Source of the DNA: Desulfobulbus sp.
GTDB taxonomy: Bacteria; Desulfobacterota; Desulfobulbia; Desulfobulbales; Desulfobulbaceae
Assembly: GCA_017998195.1 (NCBI GenBank)
Contig: JAGODN010000009.1
Location: 1-17,983, forward strand
Reading direction: 5' to 3'
Length of the DNA stretch: 17,983 bases
The position numbers and the translations under genes were made by a program. Shown here piece by piece: positions 1 to 11,255 of the stretch. Each line of letters begins with the position of its first letter. Position 1 is the stretch's first letter. The notes beneath the pieces were generated by a model that was not told the origin of the DNA, did not search any database, and saw only the letters and a program-made list of their open reading frames with translations.

Positions 1-1073
1 TTGCCGGCCAGTTCGAGCACACCGGCCGCGCCCATGGCATGGCCGATGCTCGACTTGGTGTTGTTGATCCAGGTGGCCGGGCAGGCGGCGAAGGTCTCAC
101 GCAGGGCCCGACATTCCTCGACATCGCCCTGGCGGGTACCGGTGGCGTGGGTGTTGACGATGGTGATGTCCGCCGGGGTCAGGTCGGCCCGGCGCAGGGC
201 CAGTTCCATGCACTCGCGCTGGCGCGGGCCGTAGGGCAGGACAACGTCGCGGGCGTCCGAGTTCATGGCGTAGCCGGTGATCTCGCCGAGGATGCGGGCG
301 CCGCGGGCCAGCGCCCGGTCGAGCCGCTCCAGGGTGAACACGCAGCCCCCCTCGGAGATGACGATGCCGTTGCGGTCCCGGTCGAACGGCCGGCTCGCCC
401 GGGTCGGGTCCGGGTGTTCGGCCAGGGCCCCCTGGGCGCGGAAACTGGCGAAGATGCCAAAACTGCCCACGCACTCGGAGAGCCCGCCGCAGAGCGCCAG
501 GTCGACCTCGCCCAGGCGGAGCATCTGCACCCCCTGGATGAGGGCGGCGTTGCCGGCGGCACAGGCGGCGCCGATGGCGTAGTGCGGCCCGGTCAGGCCG
601 AGGTTCAGGGTGATCTCACCGGCCGGGTTGTTGAGCACGGTGCGCGGGTTGTGGTGGTGGGTCCAGTAATCGACGTCGTTACCGTACTGGCCGATGTTGA
701 ACACCTCGTTCTCGGTTTCCACCGTGCCGTGCTCGGTCAGGCCGATGTAGACGCCGGTGGCGGCGCGGTCATACTCGGAGAAATCGATGGCCGCGTCCCG
801 CAGGGCCTCGTTGGCGCAGTAGACGCCGATGCAGCCGGCGCGGGTGCCGCGGCTGTTCTCCCGCTTCTTGCGGTAGCGGGTCTCGGCAAAGGTGCACACC
901 CCGGCCGGGTGCACGCCCATGTAGCGCAGGTCGAGGGTGGTGATGCCGCTCGTGCCGGCCAGCAGGTTGCTGCGGAACTCCGCCAGGCTGGCAGCCCCGG
1001 GGGCCACCAGGCCCACCCCGGTGATGACGATGCGCCGGTGATCCACGGTCCGGCGGCTCTGTTCTCTGGACAC
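1..1073 (-). CDS. beta-ketoacyl-[acyl-carrier-protein] synthase (KAS II/FabF-like), C-terminus cut by window edge
   Basis: Condensing enzyme of the thiolase fold, expected to join an acyl thioester to malonyl-ACP by decarboxylative Claisen condensation in the cytoplasm. Seen: an N-terminal RRIVITGVGLVAPG segment, the nucleophile in GAACAAGNAAL (Cys171), the first histidine in VNTHATGTRQGD (His309), and the second in NTKSSIGHAMGAAG (Lys340, His345). These give the Cys-His-His triad of KAS I/II enzymes, not the Cys-His-Asn of FabH. The 357 visible residues lack roughly the last 50-60 of a usual 410-residue protein. I chose the GTG at 1073 because TGAGGG, overlapping the alaS stop codon, lies about 10 nt upstream. 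An in-frame GTG at 1046 is an alternative with a poorer ribosome site. It begins 13 nt after alaS ends, so it is probably co-transcribed with alaS. The motifs differ slightly from housekeeping FabF (ACAAG for TACATG, HATGT for HGTST), which suggests a specialised synthase, for example for a secondary lipid or polyketide. Substrate is unknown. Confidence 0.88.
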   Translation of the reverse strand, partial: MSREQSRRTVDHRRIVITGVGLVAPGAASLAEFRSNLLAGTSGITTLDLRYMGVHPAGVCTFAETRYRKKRENSRGTRAGCIGVYCANEALRDAAIDFSEYDRAATGVYIGLTEHGTVETENEVFNIGQYGNDVDYWTHHHNPRTVLNNPAGEITLNLGLTGPHYAIGAACAAGNAALIQGVQMLRLGEVDLALCGGLSECVGSFGIFASFRAQGALAEHPDPTRASRPFDRDRNGIVISEGGCVFTLERLDRALARGARILGEITGYAMNSDARDVVLPYGPRQRECMELALRRADLTPADITIVNTHATGTRQGDVEECRALRETFAACPATWINNTKSSIGHAMGAAGVLELAG

Positions 1074-1086
1074 GACTGCGCCGCCC

Positions 1087-3732
<2,646 letters not shown>

Positions 3733-3801
3733 GGCGTCCTGACAGCGTTTGTTGGTTGATCGATGCCGGGAATCCGGCGGACGGGCGGTCGGCGGTGGTC
3801 C

Positions 3802-3836
3802 CGGACCGCTGCGCCGGAAAAAAGGCGCAAGGTCCG
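3802..3836 (-). promoter_or_regulatory. stem-loop at the 5' end of the alaS leader
   Basis: On the minus strand CGGACC pairs with GGTCCG and, inside it, TGCGCC pairs with GGCGCA. Together they make 12 base pairs broken only by a small T/GC internal loop, around an 8-nt loop made mostly of U. The structure begins within a few nucleotides of the start predicted from the alaS -10 box, so the transcript would open with a stable hairpin, about 70 nt before the ribosome site. Known roles of such 5' hairpins include protecting mRNA from decay and translational control; which applies here is inference. The T-run is in the loop, so this is not an intrinsic terminator. Confidence 0.5.
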
Positions 3837-3838
3837 AT

Positions 3839-3865
3839 ATGATACCATACCAGAGCCTGTTGCAA
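3839..3865 (-). promoter_or_regulatory. probable sigma-70-type promoter of alaS (extended -10)
   Basis: Minus strand: -10 TATCAT (3844-3839, 5 of 6 to consensus) preceded by TGG, giving an extended TGnTATCAT element. TTGCAA (3865-3860, 4 of 6) lies at a 15-bp spacing. The spacer is short, but an extended -10 can compensate for a poor -35. The predicted start is near 3832, giving a leader of about 100 nt before the alaS ATG. This would uncouple alaS from acs. Confidence 0.45.
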
Positions 3866-3900
3866 ACAAAAAACGGAACGGTTCCCCGGCGGGAAACAGC

Positions 3901-3930
3901 ACAGGCGGGACGCCCCTGCGCCCCGCCTGT
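3901..3930 (-). terminator. inverted repeat downstream of acs, possible terminator
   Basis: ACAGGCGGGACG and CGCCCCGCCTGT face each other across six bases. On the minus strand this is a 12-bp stem with a single G-U pair. It starts about 60 nt past the acs stop codon. A run of six T lies further on (3873-3868 on the minus strand), preceded by a short GGAAC-G-GTTCC palindrome (3875-3885). The T-run is 27 nt from the large stem, so this is not a textbook intrinsic terminator. The stem may instead mark the acs mRNA 3' end after processing. A second GC-rich repeat (CCGCCG-GA-CGGCGG, about 3964-3977) sits immediately after the acs stop. Confidence 0.35.
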
Positions 3931-3992
3931 TGTGTTCTCGCCAGCGGAGGAATCGGGCCCGGACCGCCGGACGGCGGCCCGGTCCCGGTGGT

Positions 3993-5978
<1,986 letters not shown>

Positions 5979-6111
5979 ACGTCGCCTCCTCCACTGATTG
6001 TACTGCCGATGAACCGTTTGCATGCCGCCGGACTGAGTCACTCAACGTACGGACATACGCTGCCAGCTTCAGGCCGAGTGTCCCGGGCGGACGGTGGTCA
6101 GCGTCCGGGGC

Positions 6112-6227
6112 AACTCAACAGATACTCTCGCACGCGCCTGGAGGCGCGACCCGCGTCTTCCCGGCACGGGCCGAAAACCGGTCTCCGAGTGCCTCATGCT
6201 TACCGGAGACGGGTAAAAACTCAACAG
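6112..6227. repeat. pair of direct repeats AACTCAACAG upstream of acs
   Basis: The ten bases AACTCAACAG occur at 6112-6121 and 6218-6227, starts 106 bp apart. Their core ACTCAAC recurs at 6040-6046, 73 bp before the first. Both spacings are close to whole helical turns (about 10 and 7), which would place bound proteins on one face of the DNA. No known regulator is assigned. Three copies of a 7-mer could still be chance. Confidence 0.35.
6181..6210. repeat. 7-bp perfect inverted repeat (GTCTCCG / CGGAGAC)
   Basis: GTCTCCG (6181-6187) and CGGAGAC (6204-6210) are exact reverse complements across 16 bp. A further CC/GG pair can add to the stem if one base is bulged. On the minus strand it would lie about 200 nt upstream of acs and be followed by CGGTTTTCGG, too weak a T-run for a confident terminator. 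It could be a regulator site or a structured leader element. Confidence 0.4.
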
Positions 6228-6316
6228 GATTTCCGGAATCGACCGTCGCGGCGGCCATTTTCTCCGCGGCAGCCCGCCTGGTGGCGCGACACCCGTTGCC
6301 GTGCCCCAGAGAAAGG

Positions 6317-6354
6317 TTGACAGGATGCGCCCTGTCGATTAATCATTACATTAA
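6317..6354 (+). promoter_or_regulatory. promoter and two-dyad operator of the ArsR-type regulator
   Basis: A consensus -35 TTGACA (6317-6322) is the left half of an inverted repeat, TTGACAGG-ATGCGC-CCTGTCGA (6317-6338, one T-G mismatch). Directly after it is a second dyad, TTAAT-CATTAC-ATTAA (6339-6354). Their centres are 19 bp apart, about two helical turns. The AT-rich stretch must contain the -10; at 16-17 bp spacing the candidates (TTAATC, TAATCA) match poorly. ArsR-family proteins bind such dyads over their own promoters, so autorepression is likely. The operator role is inference. Confidence 0.5.
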
Positions 6355-6364
6355 ATTCTAAAAC

Positions 6365-6769
6365 GTGTCCACTGAAAAATTGCCACCCCACGCTCCCATG
6401 GAAGACGCCCAGATCGACGATGTTGCCCGGCTGCTCAAATCCATCGCCCACCCCATCCGCCTGAAGATTCTCTGCCTGCTCCAGGACGGCGAACTGTCCG
6501 TGGGCGACCTGCTCGAGGTGGTGGGCACAACCAACGGCAACCTCTCCCAGCACCTCGCCATCCTCCGCCACCAGGGGATCATCGTCTCGCACAAGGAGGC
6601 GAATTTCATCTACAACCGCATCGCCGACCCGCGCATCCTGAGTCTCATGCGCGGCATGCAGTCGCTGTTCTGCTGCCGCGGCGGGCAGGACGGCGCCTCG
6701 GTTGAACCCGACCTGGCCCGCTTCGGCCTGATCGAACCGCCCGAATGCCACGCCGACCCGGGGGACTGA
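6365..6769 (+). CDS. ArsR-family repressor, SqrR/BigR/YgaV-like persulfide sensor
   Basis: Winged-helix dimeric DNA-binding repressor, cytoplasmic. The 134 residues include VARLLKSIAHPIRLKILCLL (helices 1-3), the recognition helix region TTNGNLSQHLAILRHQG and the wing SHKEANFIYNRIADPR. It lacks the ELCVCD metal site of ArsR/SmtB. It has Cys37 in RLKILC and Cys103 in LFCC, 66 residues apart. SqrR (Cys41/Cys107) and BigR have the same spacing, and in them the pair forms a polysulfide bridge that releases DNA. An adjacent Cys104 and a distal Cys128 are extra. The GTG at 6365 gives an N-terminus of the right length but has no Shine-Dalgarno sequence, and the start may be leaderless or nearly so. 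ATG at 6398 (Met12) is the alternative. It is followed after 57 bp by a DUF2892 gene, the arrangement seen in sulfide-responsive loci such as ygaVP. Sulfur sensing is inferred from the cysteine pair and neighbour. Confidence 0.85.
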   Translation: MSTEKLPPHAPMEDAQIDDVARLLKSIAHPIRLKILCLLQDGELSVGDLLEVVGTTNGNLSQHLAILRHQGIIVSHKEANFIYNRIADPRILSLMRGMQSLFCCRGGQDGASVEPDLARFGLIEPPECHADPGD

Positions 6770-6826
6770 TTCGTCCCCGCAAAGGCCTCACCCTCTTTCC
6801 CCGCCTTTCCGCCCCAGGAGTCCGCC

Positions 6827-7042
6827 ATGATCATCACCGACTGGATCCACGTCCTCGCCGGCTTCTTCATCCTCCTCAGCCTCGCCATTGGCGTCGACTG
6901 CGCCGGCAACCCGCTGTTCGTCAGCCGCTACTGGCTCCTGTTCACCGCCTTTGTCGGCGCCAACCTGTTCCAGTTCGGCTTCACCGGGTTCTGCCCCATC
7001 GCCCTCGTCCTGAAAAAGCTGGGCGTGCCCGCCTCCCGCTGA
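6827..7042 (+). CDS. DUF2892 small membrane protein (YgaP-like transmembrane domain)
   Basis: A 71-residue protein with two membrane segments (about residues 7-24 and 35-53) and the family signature YWLLFTAFVGANLFQFGFTGFCP. It has cysteines at 25 and 56; the second lies in the conserved FTGFCP turn. The same domain forms the membrane part of E. coli YgaP, where it is fused to a rhodanese, and stand-alone copies are common next to sulfide- or arsenic-response regulators. No rhodanese domain is present here. The ATG at 6827 has AGGAG 6 nt upstream. It is probably co-transcribed with the upstream regulator, whose dyads would then control both. Its stop is 9 bp from that of the convergent MFS gene, with no room for a terminator. 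Exact function is unknown; a role in handling sulfane sulfur or sulfide is inferred. Confidence 0.85.
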   Translation: MIITDWIHVLAGFFILLSLAIGVDCAGNPLFVSRYWLLFTAFVGANLFQFGFTGFCPIALVLKKLGVPASR

Positions 7043-7051
7043 TCACCCCGA

Positions 7052-8449
7052 TCACCGCCCGTCCACGACCCGCTCCCGGCGGCGCAGACGCGGCAGGCAG
7101 AGCAGGGCCGCCAGCACCAGGCCGAGGACCAGGTAACCGGGCAGCCAGGCAAAGGCGGTCCTGAAGGCGCCGGCCTGGACCATGGCCGCGGACCAGTCCG
7201 GATGGGTTCCGGTGAGCCCGGCCCGGGTCTGGGCGATGAGCGCGGCAAAGCCCACGCCGATGGCGCCGTAGGCGGCGTTGAAGGCCAGCCCCTTGAAACT
7301 AAGCACCGTGGCCCGCTGGCGCGACTCGGTGACCGCGTTCAGGTACTGGCTGGTGAAGAAGCTGGTCATGGTCAGGGCGACGAACACCGCCATCATCGGC
7401 AGCACGCCCAGGTACGGCAGGAACAGGGCGAGCAGGGCCAGGGCAACGACACTGAACCCGGCGAGCCCGAGCAGGTTCCAGCCGGGTGCGTACCGCTCGC
7501 TCAGCCAGCGGGCCAGCCTCGGCACGAACAGGCCGAGCACCGCCACCGCCGAGCCGATGAGACCGAAGCTCGCCTCGGGCAGGCCGATCAGCCGGTAGTA
7601 CTCGCTGGTCAGGGTGACCACCAGGCGGAGCACGTGGTCCAGCGTCATGGCGAACAGGATCACCGCCAGGGCAAAGGGCGTGCGCAGGATCCAGCCGCCC
7701 GCCCGCAGGGTGAGCCGGGTGGCCTCGCCCAGCAGCAGACGGAGCGGGGCGTGTTCCGACCGGGGCGGCCTGGTCTGCGGTTCGCGCAGGCGCAGCACCG
7801 CCCACAGGGCCAGGAGGGCGAACCCCAGGGTCAGGTAGATGGGCAGGCGCATGCTCAACTCCGGGTGCACCGAACCCTCCAGCCCGAGCCAGGCGAGCAC
7901 CCGGTTGAGCAGGCTGTGGTCGTAGACCGCCGCACCCAGCGTCATGGCGACGATGAAGCCACCGTTCTGGACGCGCATCTGCCAGTCCAGCACCCGCGGC
8001 CACTGGTGCGCCAGGTCGTGGGCGACCAGGGTGTCGTAGGCGAGCGCCTCGTCGGCGCCGCTGGCCAGGGCCTCGGCCAGGCCGCTGAGCACCCGGTTGG
8101 CGAGAAAGACGAGAAAGATCACCCGGCCGTCGCCCAGCGGCACAAAGGCGAGCAGGGCCATTTCCACCACCATGAGCAGGGCGGTGGCCACCAGCAGCCG
8201 CTTGCGGCCGAACACGTCGGCCAGCGCGCCCGAGGGCACCTCGGCCAGGACAATGGTCACGGCCCAAACGGTGTTGAGCAGGGCGAACTGCTCCAGGGTC
8301 AGGCCGTAGTCGAGAAACAGGACCGTGAATACCGGGTAGTAGAAGCGGGCGTTGAACAGCACCCGGAAGGCCAGGAACATCCGGATGTTGGTCAGGGCAA
8401 GGGGCGAACCGCTGTCCCCTGCCGTGGTGGTCTCCTGCCGTTTCGCCAT
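7052..8449 (-). CDS. MFS transporter
   Basis: Major facilitator superfamily protein of 465 residues with about 12 hydrophobic segments, cytoplasmic membrane. Seen: the motif A loop GALADVFGRKR (residues 74-84) after EVPS at the end of the second helix, and a central cytoplasmic loop rich in Arg and Pro (LRLREPQTRPPRSEH) between the two six-helix halves. The motif A with EVPSGALAD is of the type seen in drug/proton antiporters, but substrate cannot be read from sequence. The ATG at 8449 has GGGAG 5-6 nt upstream. It lies 52 bp downstream of copA on the same strand with no terminator between, so it is probably expressed with the copper ATPase. That may mean a role in copper handling or export of a metal complex, which is inference. 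It converges on the DUF2892 gene. Confidence 0.9.
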   Translation of the reverse strand: MAKRQETTTAGDSGSPLALTNIRMFLAFRVLFNARFYYPVFTVLFLDYGLTLEQFALLNTVWAVTIVLAEVPSGALADVFGRKRLLVATALLMVVEMALLAFVPLGDGRVIFLVFLANRVLSGLAEALASGADEALAYDTLVAHDLAHQWPRVLDWQMRVQNGGFIVAMTLGAAVYDHSLLNRVLAWLGLEGSVHPELSMRLPIYLTLGFALLALWAVLRLREPQTRPPRSEHAPLRLLLGEATRLTLRAGGWILRTPFALAVILFAMTLDHVLRLVVTLTSEYYRLIGLPEASFGLIGSAVAVLGLFVPRLARWLSERYAPGWNLLGLAGFSVVALALLALFLPYLGVLPMMAVFVALTMTSFFTSQYLNAVTESRQRATVLSFKGLAFNAAYGAIGVGFAALIAQTRAGLTGTHPDWSAAMVQAGAFRTAFAWLPGYLVLGLVLAALLCLPRLRRRERVVDGR

Positions 8450-8501
8450 GTGCTCTCCCGGTACCGTTGTTTGCCCTTCGCCCCTGCCGCCCTGCCGCTG
8501 C

Positions 8502-11189
8502 CTAGTCCCTCGTCCGGAAGAAGCGCAGCCGGTTGGCGTTGGTGACCACGGTCACCGAGGACAGGGCCATGGCCGCGCTGGCGAACATCGGTTCGAGCAG
8601 CCAGCCGGTGAACGGGTAGAACAGGCCGGCGGCCAGCGGGATGCCGACCACGTTGTAGATGAAGGCGCCGAACAGGTTCTGCTTGATGTTGCGGATGGTG
8701 GCCGCGGAGATGGCGATGGCCGTGGCCACCAGGCCGAGGCTGTTGCCGCTCAGGGTGATGTCCGCGTTCTCGATGGCCACGTCCGTGCCGCTGCCCAGGG
8801 CGAAGCCGGTGTCCGCCCGGGCCAGGGCCGGGGCATCGTTGACCCCGTCGCCGACCATGCCCACCCGGAACCCGCGCTCCTGCAGTTCCTGCACCACCGC
8901 CAGCTTGGCCTCGGGCAGGATCTCGCTGTGCACCTCGTCGATGCCCACCTCCCGGGCCACCGCCGCTGCCGTGGCGTGGTTGTCGCCGGTGCACATGACC
9001 ACGGTGATGCCCCGCCGCCTGAGGGCGCTGATGGCGCTGGCCGAATCCGGCCGGACCGGGTCTTTGAGCACGAGCAGGCCCATGAGCGCGCCGCCGCCGG
9101 CCAGCCACACCGGCGTGCCGCCCCGGGCGGCCTGGGCGTCCGCCTCGGCGCGCAGTTCCGCCGGGAGATCGACCCCCTCTTCGACCAGGAAGCGGTCGCT
9201 GCCGAGCAGGTAGGTGCGGCCCTCGTGGACGCCGCGCACGCCCCGGCCGGCCACGGCGGTGAAGTCGTCCAGCCGGCGCAGGGGCAGATCCCGCTCGGCC
9301 TGGGCGGCGAGCACCGCCTCGGCCAGCGGGTGCTCGGAACCGCTCTCCAGGCTGGCCGCCCACCCGAGCACCTCGTCCTCGGCGAACCCGCCGGCCGGCC
9401 GAATGGCGGTCACCGTCGGCCGTCCCTCGGTGAGGGTACCGGTCTTGTCGACCACCACGTGGGTGAGGCGGGAGGCGCTCTGCAGGGCGTCGCTGTTGCG
9501 GATGAGCACGTTGGCCTGGGCCGCCCGGCTGGTGCCGACCATGATCGCGATCGGCGTGGCCAGGCCGAGCGCACAGGGGCAGGCGATGACGAGCACGGCG
9601 ATGGCCGTGGTCAGGGCAAAGGCCAGTCGCGGCTCCGGGCCCATGAACAGCCACCAGGCGAACGAGGCCGCGGCGATGAGGATCACGATCGGCACGAACA
9701 CGCCGGCGATCCGGTCCACCAGCCGGCCGATGGGCGGCTTGGATATCTGGGCCGAGCGCACCATGCGGATGATGCGCGCGAGCGTGGTCTCCTCGCCCAG
9801 CCGGCTCACCCGCAGGACAAAGGCGCCGGAGCGGTTCATGGTGCCGCCGGTGACCGCGTCGCCCAGCTCGCGGGCCACGGCCAGCGGCTCGCCGGTGAGC
9901 ATGGACTCGTCGATGGTGGTCCGTCCCTCGGTGATCACCCCGTCGATGGGCACCTTTTCGCCCGGCCGCACCCGCACCAGGTCGCCGACGCGCAACAGCG
10001 ACACCGGCATCTCCGCCTGGCCGGCGGCGCGCACCACCCGGGCGGTGGTGGCGCGCAGGCCGATCAGCGCGCTGATCGCCTCGCTGGTGGTCCGCTTGGC
10101 CCGGGTCTCGAGGGCGTGGCCGAGCTGGAGGAAGGCGAGGATCATCACCGAGGCGTCCAGGTACAGGTGACCGGCGCCCGGAAAAAACGCGGGGAAGGCG
10201 ATCACCAGCACCGAGCTGAGCCAGGCGGCGCCGGTGCCCAGGGCCACCAGGGTATCCATGTTGGCGGCGCCGTGGCGGGCCTGCTTCCAGGCGCCGATGA
10301 AATAGCTGCGGCCGCAGAAGTACATGGTGACGAGGCAGACCAGGGCCGCACCCGCCCAGAACCCCCGGCTCTGGTGGAGGTGGGGAAAGAAGCCGGACAT
10401 CTCGCCGGCCATGAGGCCGAAGCCGACCACGCCGGCGACGATGGCCCGCTGCCAGGAGCGGCGGATCTCGCGGCGGGCCTCGTTGGCCTGCTCCACCGCC
10501 GGGTCGGCGTAGGTCTCCTCGAGTTCGGCCTGAAAGCCCAGGTCATGCAGGCGCAGGAGCACGTCCGCCGGGTGCTCGGCAGTGGTCACCCGCAGCCGCC
10601 CGTCGGCAAGGACGACCTCGGCCGCCCTGTCCCGGGCCTGGAGCACGTCGGTGATCTGCTCCACATCCTCCGCATCAGGCAGTGCCTCCAGGCGCAGGAA
10701 AAAGCTGTCGGTCGCGGCCGGGGCCTCGAGGGCGGCGCCGTAGCCCTGGGCGAGCACGGCCTGCACCGCCGCCTCCGGGTCGCCACCGCGCACCCGGGCC
10801 CTCTTCTCCACCAGGTTGACCGCTGCCTCGACAACGCCCGGCACGGCCAGCAGCGCCTCCTCCACCCGGCGCACACAGCTGGCGCAGTGCATGCCGAGGA
10901 TATCGATGGCATAATCGCGGTCCGCGGTCGCGGCCGCGATCACCCGGGCGCCGTAGCCGGCCTGCTGGACGGCCTCGGCCACCTCCTCCGGGTCGCCGCC
11001 GCTGACGCTTGCGCTCTGCTCCACCAGGTTGACCGAGGCCTCGACCACGCCGGGAACGGCCAGGATGGCCTCTTCCACCCGGCGCACACAGCTGGCACAG
11101 TGCATGTCGTCGATGTGCAGCTCGTAGCGGCGGGCCGCGGCCGGGCTGGTGTGGTCCGCGTCTGGTCGCGGTGTTTCGGGAGTGTGCAT
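8502..11189 (-). CDS. copA: copper-exporting P1B-type ATPase with two CxxC HMA domains
   Basis: Pumps Cu+ out of the cytoplasm using ATP; integral inner-membrane protein, 895 residues. N-terminal HMA domains carry MHCASC at Cys31/Cys34 and Cys102/Cys105. A third segment, about 163-225, has the same strand-helix-strand-strand-helix-strand pattern but no cysteines. Then come the membrane helices, the actuator TGEP (432-435), the CPC metal site Cys537-Pro-Cys539, the phosphorylation site DKTGT (Asp581), SEHP (618-621), TGD (734-736) and GDGVNDAP (780-787). Tyr845-Asn846 in the penultimate helix and Met874 with Ser877-Ser878 in the last helix are the Cu+ specificity residues of P1B-1 pumps, as opposed to Zn/Cd pumps. 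ATG at 11189 has AGGAGG 7 nt upstream. A strong terminator ends 2 nt before that ribosome site, so its own promoter is not obvious. An MFS gene follows. Confidence 0.96.
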   Translation of the reverse strand: MHTPETPRPDADHTSPAAARRYELHIDDMHCASCVRRVEEAILAVPGVVEASVNLVEQSASVSGGDPEEVAEAVQQAGYGARVIAAATADRDYAIDILGMHCASCVRRVEEALLAVPGVVEAAVNLVEKRARVRGGDPEAAVQAVLAQGYGAALEAPAATDSFFLRLEALPDAEDVEQITDVLQARDRAAEVVLADGRLRVTTAEHPADVLLRLHDLGFQAELEETYADPAVEQANEARREIRRSWQRAIVAGVVGFGLMAGEMSGFFPHLHQSRGFWAGAALVCLVTMYFCGRSYFIGAWKQARHGAANMDTLVALGTGAAWLSSVLVIAFPAFFPGAGHLYLDASVMILAFLQLGHALETRAKRTTSEAISALIGLRATTARVVRAAGQAEMPVSLLRVGDLVRVRPGEKVPIDGVITEGRTTIDESMLTGEPLAVARELGDAVTGGTMNRSGAFVLRVSRLGEETTLARIIRMVRSAQISKPPIGRLVDRIAGVFVPIVILIAAASFAWWLFMGPEPRLAFALTTAIAVLVIACPCALGLATPIAIMVGTSRAAQANVLIRNSDALQSASRLTHVVVDKTGTLTEGRPTVTAIRPAGGFAEDEVLGWAASLESGSEHPLAEAVLAAQAERDLPLRRLDDFTAVAGRGVRGVHEGRTYLLGSDRFLVEEGVDLPAELRAEADAQAARGGTPVWLAGGGALMGLLVLKDPVRPDSASAISALRRRGITVVMCTGDNHATAAAVAREVGIDEVHSEILPEAKLAVVQELQERGFRVGMVGDGVNDAPALARADTGFALGSGTDVAIENADITLSGNSLGLVATAIAISAATIRNIKQNLFGAFIYNVVGIPLAAGLFYPFTGWLLEPMFASAAMALSSVTVVTNANRLRFFRTRD

Positions 11190-11204
11190 CTGCCTGCCTC
11201 CTGC

Positions 11205-11255
11205 AAAAAAGGACGGCCCGGCGGGATGCGGCCTGAGCCGCTTCCTCGCCGGGCC
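11205..11255 (-). terminator. Rho-independent terminator between the PPDK-like gene and copA
   Basis: On the minus strand a perfect 9-bp stem, GGCCCGGCG with CGCCGGGCC (11255-11247 and 11223-11215), encloses a second perfect stem, GCGGC-TCAG-GCCGC (11241-11228). A run of six T follows (11210-11205). It lies about 40 nt after the stop of the PPDK-like gene and would end that transcript. The T-run is only 2 nt from the copA ribosome-binding site, so it also sits in the copA leader if copA is transcribed from upstream. Confidence 0.75.

Larger units (their letters stand above)
5979..6364. other. 386-bp divergent intergenic region between acs and the ArsR-type gene
   Basis: I find no convincing gene here. 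A -10-like TACAAT for acs lies on the minus strand at 6002-5997, 18 nt from the start codon, without a recognisable -35, so acs may need an activator. Palindromes: TGAGTCACTCA (6034-6044), the imperfect CGTACGGACATACG (6046-6059), and CGCGCC-TGGA-GGCGCG (6133-6148). ACTCAAC occurs three times on the plus strand (6040, 6113, 6219), two of them within the longer identical AACTCAACAG. A 7-bp inverted repeat occupies 6181-6210. The right end carries the promoter/operator of the regulator, and the sequence becomes AT-rich from about 6338. Confidence 0.6.

Noticed and set aside
3802..3836. Intrinsic terminator for acs at the T-rich hairpin
   Set aside because: The T-run is inside the loop, not after the stem.
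5979..6041. 21-codon N-terminal extension of acs
   Set aside because: The internal ATG at 5978 has an excellent ribosome site, and the extension reads through that site.
6055..6080. Sigma-54 promoter for acs (TGGCAG on the minus strand)
   Set aside because: The GC of the -12 element is missing at the required spacing.
6221..6751. 176-codon minus-strand frame opposite the ArsR-type gene
   Set aside because: The plus-strand frame has a clear winged-helix family match with cysteine spacing and conserved motifs; this is its antisense.
8502..11189. Zn/Cd/Pb-ATPase (ZntA type)
   Set aside because: Tyr-Asn and Met...Ser-Ser in the last two helices, with CPC and CxxC HMA domains, fit Cu+ pumps; the ZntA lysine/aspartate pattern in the last helices is not seen.
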